Source: Russula earlei (lineage: Eukaryota > Basidiomycota > Agaricomycetes > Russulales > Russulaceae). Taken from it: 64,000 bases of DNA. The notes under the pieces are model-generated. The model had not been told where the DNA came from. It ran no database searches and saw only the letters and a program-made list of their open reading frames with translations. Shown one piece after another: positions 59,923 to 64,000 of this stretch. Made by a program: the position numbers and the translations under genes. How positions within the stretch are numbered: position 1 is the first letter of the stretch; the number at the start of each line of letters is the position of its first letter. The DNA is taken from the NCBI GenBank assembly GCA_025769875.1, contig JAGFNK010000221.1, positions 17,002 to 81,001 of the forward strand, given 5' to 3'.

Positions 59923-62751
59923 TCAGGGGTAGAACATTAGTCCTAGTTGTTCCCTGAATTTGAGGAACTTGACACGACCAAGGTTCTTGGTGAACATGTC
60001 GGCTGGGTTGTTAGCCCCTTCAATAAAGAATAGCTCCACCTGTTTGTTTTGTATGACTTCACGAATGAAGTGATAGCGCAAATCAATGTGTTTGATGCGC
60101 TTTTCTTGCACAGGGTTGGAGGCTAAGAATATTGAGCCTTGGTTATCACCGAACAGTGGGATGGGAGCAAGATTGATGCCAAGTTCTGTTAGTAAGGATT
60201 TGATCCAAACTAACTGTCTGCTTGTGTCAGAGAGTGACATGTACTCAGCTTCAGTGGAGGAGAGCGCGACTGTTTTCTGCGCTCTTGAGTTCCACGAAAA
60301 TATTGCTCCAGCCAGGTTCACCATATAGCCTGTAGTGGACTTCCGATTAGTCGGATCAGAAGCCCAGTCAGAGTCAGCATATGCCATTAGGCCGCCATTA
60401 GATGGTCCATCATAGACCAAGGCATAATTGGCGGTTCCCAAGAGGTATCGGCAAATATAGTATGCACGATTTAAATGATCCTCTGAGGGATTGGCAGCAT
60501 GTTGCGACAACTTTGTGACAGCAAAGGCTATGTCTGGACGCGTTCCAAGCATTATGTATAGGAGTGATCCTATAACTTGCTGGAATTTTGACCGCAAGGC
60601 TGGGTCAGCAGCGGAAGTGTTGGGAGAGGGGTGATAGCCCTCTGGTAGCGGAGTAGGAGCAGGGTTTGCATTAAGCAAGTCGAAACGCTGCAGCACTTTC
60701 TGTAGATACTCAGTCTGGTCCAGATGTATCTGGCCGGACTTGCGTTGAATGCGCATGCGTAGAAATTCTTGGGCATCGCCCAGATCTCGACATTCCCAGA
60801 GCTTCATAAAGCGCTCCTTTGTTTTATTAATTTGTTTTTTGTCTGCTCCAAAGAAGAGCACATCATCTACATAGACGATGGCTATTATGCTCTTGTCTTT
60901 ACTAACAAAGAGCCCAGAGTCAGACATAAGGCGAATAAGGCCGAGTGAGGCCATGGACTTGTCAAGGGCTTTCCACCAAGCAAGTGCCGCTTGCTTAAGT
61001 CCATATATTGCGCGTTTAAGGCGCATGACTTTACGCTCTTGGCCTTTTATTTTGAAGCCCTCAGGCTGCTCCATATAGAGCTCTTCCTCGAGCTCACCAT
61101 AGAGAAAGGCAGTTTTGACGTCTAGTCTGCTAATGTGCCAGTTTTTGAGCGCTGCGAGCACAATCATCAGGCGGACTGTCTCAAACCGTACCACGGGTGA
61201 GAATATTTCGTCATAGTCAATGCCTTCTACTTGGGAGAAGCCTTTGGCGACTAGTCTGGCTTTTTTACGACCATCAGACTTAAGGTCGAATACCCATCTA
61301 TTTTTAATTATTTTGCGATCCTTGGGAGGATCAACTAGTTCGAAGACTTTGCGTCTGCGGAGGGATTCCAACTCCTCGCGACAAGCATCTTTCCACTCCT
61401 TTTGGAGTTCACTTGGCGTTCGCAGAATGTCCCTAAATGTCCATTCGCGAATCTTTGCAGTATCGGGTGCATCTGAACTTAGTGGAACTGCTTGGGCGAG
61501 CAGATAGTTCAGAAATTTGACTCCCCCTTCCCTTGCAAGACGTAGAATGTCTTCTACCTCATCCTCAGAGGCTTGCGGTGGTTGATCGTCAAGGACGACA
61601 GGAGGGTAAGGGCCTGGAGCGGCCGATCCTGACGTACTACCCTCACCGGAGCTACCGGGTTGGTTTTCTGTCATTGTTCTCCATGTGCGTGTGCGCCGAA
61701 CGTCTTTTTCCACTTCTGTGGGGTGTCTGCGTTCACCATAGACGTTGCCTGGATGGGTAGGTACTTTCCTCAACCGCTGAGACCTTCGAAGAGGTACAGG
61801 CTCTTCAATGGGAGGAGGGGACGGTGTAGGAGGGATGGGCGTTTGCTCACGTTCCTTTTCTTGTGGCGCCTGTATAGGCTGCTCATCGTCCTCACTTTTA
61901 ATTGTAGGGAATGGGTTGTCAACACCAGGAATGGTGTCTTCGACAGGTTGTTGTGGTAGTTCCTCACGCGGTTCATTAATCCGCGTGGTACCTTTAGTGC
62001 ACGCTTTGTCGCATTTGGGGTACAGGGTCTCATCGTACAGGGCGGTAGCATTTGTGTAAAGCATATTATTTGGGAGCCTCATAAAGAGTGAGGCTTTGAT
62101 CCCCTCAGTATGACCAAGGTAGATCATAAGCTCGCTTTTAGGCGAAAGCTTGTTGACTCGACACTTTTCTGGTATGTGCACATATGCACCGCAACCAAAT
62201 ATGAGGTGTGAGATATCAGGGACCTCGTTCTTTAGGACTTCGTAGGGTGTACGCCATTGAAGGCGTCTGGCAGGTGTCCTATTGTAACAGTGTGTCCCAT
62301 GATTCACTGCAAATTCCCACCAGGAGGGAGGTAGACAAGCTTCAAGGCGCATTGCCTGAGCTTTGTCCATTACAGTGCGCATAAAGCGCTCTGCGCGTCC
62401 ATTCTGTTGTGGAGTGTATGGGGCGCTTTGCAGGATTTTAATTCCTTCGTCCTTTAGGATGTTATCAAAGGCCTCGGACTTGTACTCTCCGCCAGCATCG
62501 GACATCCACTCTTTGATTCCTGCTTTGTATTGGTTCTTCACCATAGCAAGGAATTGTTTGACGGCCATTATGGTCGACTTTTTATTTTTTAAGAGTGTGA
62601 TCCATGCATAGGAGGAATAATCGTCAATAAAACTGACGAAATATTCGTACTTATGATACAACTTCACAGGGAAACTCTTAAGGTCCAAGTGAATACGCTC
62701 GAACGGTGCGGAAGCACGAGTTTCAGAAGGGGGGTGCGCAGATGCAGGCAT
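59923..62751 (-). CDS. copia pol: integrase, reverse transcriptase, RNase H (open frame of 942 codons)
   Basis: An uninterrupted frame. Integrase core: first catalytic Asp in HLDLKSF near residue 23, second in SDAGGEY near 90, Glu in NGRAERF near 125. A variable acidic/Pro-rich linker follows. Reverse transcriptase: KNRWVFDLKSDG, KARLVAKGFSQVEGIDYDEIFSP, active-site YVDD (about 60861-60872). RNase H: GYMVNLAGAIFSWNS, SSTEAEYMSLSDTSRQLVWIKSLL (in part) and a final DLRYHFIREVI. The start given here is only the first Met of the frame; the true product begins upstream in the protease frame. Codons are CpG-rich and unlike the decayed copy, so this element may have moved recently. Confidence 0.94.
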   Translation of the reverse strand: MPASAHPPSETRASAPFERIHLDLKSFPVKLYHKYEYFVSFIDDYSSYAWITLLKNKKSTIMAVKQFLAMVKNQYKAGIKEWMSDAGGEYKSEAFDNILKDEGIKILQSAPYTPQQNGRAERFMRTVMDKAQAMRLEACLPPSWWEFAVNHGTHCYNRTPARRLQWRTPYEVLKNEVPDISHLIFGCGAYVHIPEKCRVNKLSPKSELMIYLGHTEGIKASLFMRLPNNMLYTNATALYDETLYPKCDKACTKGTTRINEPREELPQQPVEDTIPGVDNPFPTIKSEDDEQPIQAPQEKEREQTPIPPTPSPPPIEEPVPLRRSQRLRKVPTHPGNVYGERRHPTEVEKDVRRTRTWRTMTENQPGSSGEGSTSGSAAPGPYPPVVLDDQPPQASEDEVEDILRLAREGGVKFLNYLLAQAVPLSSDAPDTAKIREWTFRDILRTPSELQKEWKDACREELESLRRRKVFELVDPPKDRKIIKNRWVFDLKSDGRKKARLVAKGFSQVEGIDYDEIFSPVVRFETVRLMIVLAALKNWHISRLDVKTAFLYGELEEELYMEQPEGFKIKGQERKVMRLKRAIYGLKQAALAWWKALDKSMASLGLIRLMSDSGLFVSKDKSIIAIVYVDDVLFFGADKKQINKTKERFMKLWECRDLGDAQEFLRMRIQRKSGQIHLDQTEYLQKVLQRFDLLNANPAPTPLPEGYHPSPNTSAADPALRSKFQQVIGSLLYIMLGTRPDIAFAVTKLSQHAANPSEDHLNRAYYICRYLLGTANYALVYDGPSNGGLMAYADSDWASDPTNRKSTTGYMVNLAGAIFSWNSRAQKTVALSSTEAEYMSLSDTSRQLVWIKSLLTELGINLAPIPLFGDNQGSIFLASNPVQEKRIKHIDLRYHFIREVIQNKQVELFFIEGANNPADMFTKNLGRVKFLKFREQLGLMFYP

Positions 62752-63430
62752 CTTGCCTTGCGCGCAGCCAGGACATACCGGCTGTTCCTGAGGGATTTTC
62801 AGGTCTTCAGGGAGACCCTTGGTATGTGTCTTAGCACGTGTTACGACATCCTTAGATGGGTGGCCAAGGCGTCGGTGTATGACATCATAATCTACCGCGT
62901 AGATAAGAGAATGCGCTTGCGCGCTTTCAATTGAGGCGTCTAACCAATACGTGGTTTGACCCGGGAATAAGGGGGTAAGAGGACAGGATTATACGTCCGT
63001 CCTCTCGTAGGGAAATATGATTTCTATTCCCTAATGCATGCATCCCTTGTTGTAAAAACTCCCCCATAGATAATATCCGAGTGTTAATTTTCGGAATATA
63101 GAGAACAGGAGAAATGCGCGTGACAACCGTTTTAGAGTTAACAGTGTGCCGAAGCAACACAGCGCCTTTGCCTTCCACATATATAGTGTTATCAGCAGTT
63201 TTAACAGGGGATCTTTCATGCGGCAAAGCCGGCGTATACTCTATAAAGTCTTTTATTTCGAAGGTGAAGTGTGCAGACGCACCAGAGTCAAGGAGCCATA
63301 AGGATCCCATTTTACTCAAGTCGTGCTTTCCTCTACATCTCGAACAGTTTTTGTTACATTCACTTTGAAGGGAAGTAGTCCCTTCGCTAATTTGTACATC
63401 ATATGATACAAGCGAACATTTATTAGACAT
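62752..63430 (-). pseudogene. copia protease and pre-integrase part with one frameshift
   Basis: The frame from 63430 reads through LLDSGASAHFTF (the protease active site) and YIPKINTRILSMGEFLQQG. Near 62975 it goes out of frame, while YWLDASIES...DYDVIHRRLGHPSKDV (pre-integrase HHCC) is read in another frame and runs into the main pol frame. A single missing base in the run of five G on the plus strand (62971-62975) accounts for it. Otherwise pol would be continuous from protease to RNase H. Confidence 0.8.
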
Positions 63431-63489
63431 ATCTAGCCCACTTAGGGGCTGGGGAGATGCTAATAGGTTCTTTAGCGAGTGAAAGGAGA

Positions 63490-64000
63490 GATGTTACACC
63501 ATTTTCCTTTTATGTTTACTTCTTACCTTTTGTTACGGACTGCTTGCTTGTGTACGTCCCTTTACTTACTGGTCTTGTGATCTCTTACGTCTTGTGATCC
63601 TTTCTGTGTTATCATGTGATCCATACACGTCCAGGTAACACTGGATTGCTGTTACTTTCCCTTTGTTTGGTTCTCTTTCCATTTATGTTCACTTCTTAGT
63701 TTCGACTGTGCAATGCTGTGCACCTACTGTGCAGCACAGTTACTTGGTTCTGACTCATTCGTGGCCTCATTCCTATGACTCCTACTTATTATGACTCCTA
63801 CTATACTAGTAGCACAGTCAAAGCGCAGCTATTGCTGCGCTTCTCCTGTATATATAAGCTCAGTACTTTGTGACCAAAGCCCTAAGCTTGGTCTCTTGTA
63901 GAATCCAACCTACTCTTGTCCAAACATATTCGCCTGCAACCCACTTCACTCTCACAAACTTAACTCACAACCACCTCTCCATTTCATCAACTCTCAACAC
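63490..64000. repeat. LTR-like DNA of another element, next to or inside copia gag
   Basis: Begins TGTTACACC at 63491 exactly where similarity to the copia element ends. It is T/C-rich, contains a TATA box in CTGTATATATAAGCTC (about 63847-63862), and continues to the end of the window. This looks like the start of an LTR of a different element that inserted into the copia gag. The other end is not visible. Confidence 0.55.

Larger units (their letters stand above)
59489..63489 (-). mobile_element. Ty1/copia retrotransposon, young copy (5' part missing)
   Basis: Same family as the 41465-47839 element, on the other strand. From right to left: protease, integrase, reverse transcriptase, RNase H, PPT and 3' LTR. 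At about 63490 the copia sequence stops and different LTR-like DNA begins, so the gag part and 5' LTR are displaced or lost in this window. It is CpG-rich compared with the other copy. It is inserted into a gypsy remnant. Confidence 0.93.

Noticed and set aside
60086..60328. Plus-strand frame within the copia copy (also seen as antisense at 46904-47320)
   Set aside because: Antisense shadow of RNase H coding sequence and, in the other place, of the solo LTR.

Overview
This window comes from a filamentous basidiomycete, most likely an agaricomycete. The reasons are many short (about 50-60 nt) GT-AG introns, basidiomycete-type genes (F-box/LRR-like, a 1,252-aa serine-rich conserved protein, a Hac1/Cib1-type bZIP, PLAC8) and nested LTR retrotransposons. 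Species cannot be named from the sequence alone.

Layout. Positions 1 to about 36 kb are a gene-dense, CpG-rich segment: the 3' end of a GH15 glucoamylase-like gene (1-721), ELP6 (minus), COG3 (plus, sharing a 98-bp promoter with ELP6), an unrecognised 667-aa protein, a small 152-aa protein, a vacuolar HMT1-type ABC half-transporter with 17 exons, two tandem copies of a glycine-rich RRM protein made by a duplication of about 2 kb, an F-box protein (minus), PRMT1 (minus), a small Cys-rich membrane protein divergent from PRMT1, a 1,252-aa basidiomycete protein, a gene-free stretch of 4.5 kb, a bZIP regulator and a CHZ1-like histone chaperone (minus). From about 36.4 kb the sequence changes to CpG-poor repeat DNA: a long inverted repeat, one intact PLAC8 gene, a decayed Ty1/copia element (41465-47839) carrying a nested solo LTR, further LTRs, a hAT transposase gene with a premature stop and a lost 3' end, tandem repeats, a Ty3/gypsy remnant, and a much younger copia element on the minus strand inserted into that remnant (59489 to about 63490).

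Most notable. (1) The bZIP gene at 33404-34557 has two overlapping frames that join only if a segment with length of 2 modulo 3 is removed. No ordinary intron does this, but two hairpin-loop CAG/C sites 41 nt apart do, which suggests Ire1-type cytoplasmic splicing as in HAC1/XBP1. (2) Five or six otherwise intact genes are each interrupted by a single-base indel at a G (or complementary C). Every gene model becomes exactly divisible by three when that base is corrected, so assembly error or recent decay must be resolved. (3) The two copia copies form a natural pair, one CpG-rich and one with CpG turned into TpG/CpA, recording methylation-type decay.

The housekeeping genes act in separate processes: tRNA wobble modification (ELP6), Golgi tethering (COG3), vacuolar metal or thiol export (HMT1), arginine methylation (PRMT1), H2A.Z handling (CHZ1) and probably the unfolded-protein response (bZIP). 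Nothing suggests a metabolic cluster.
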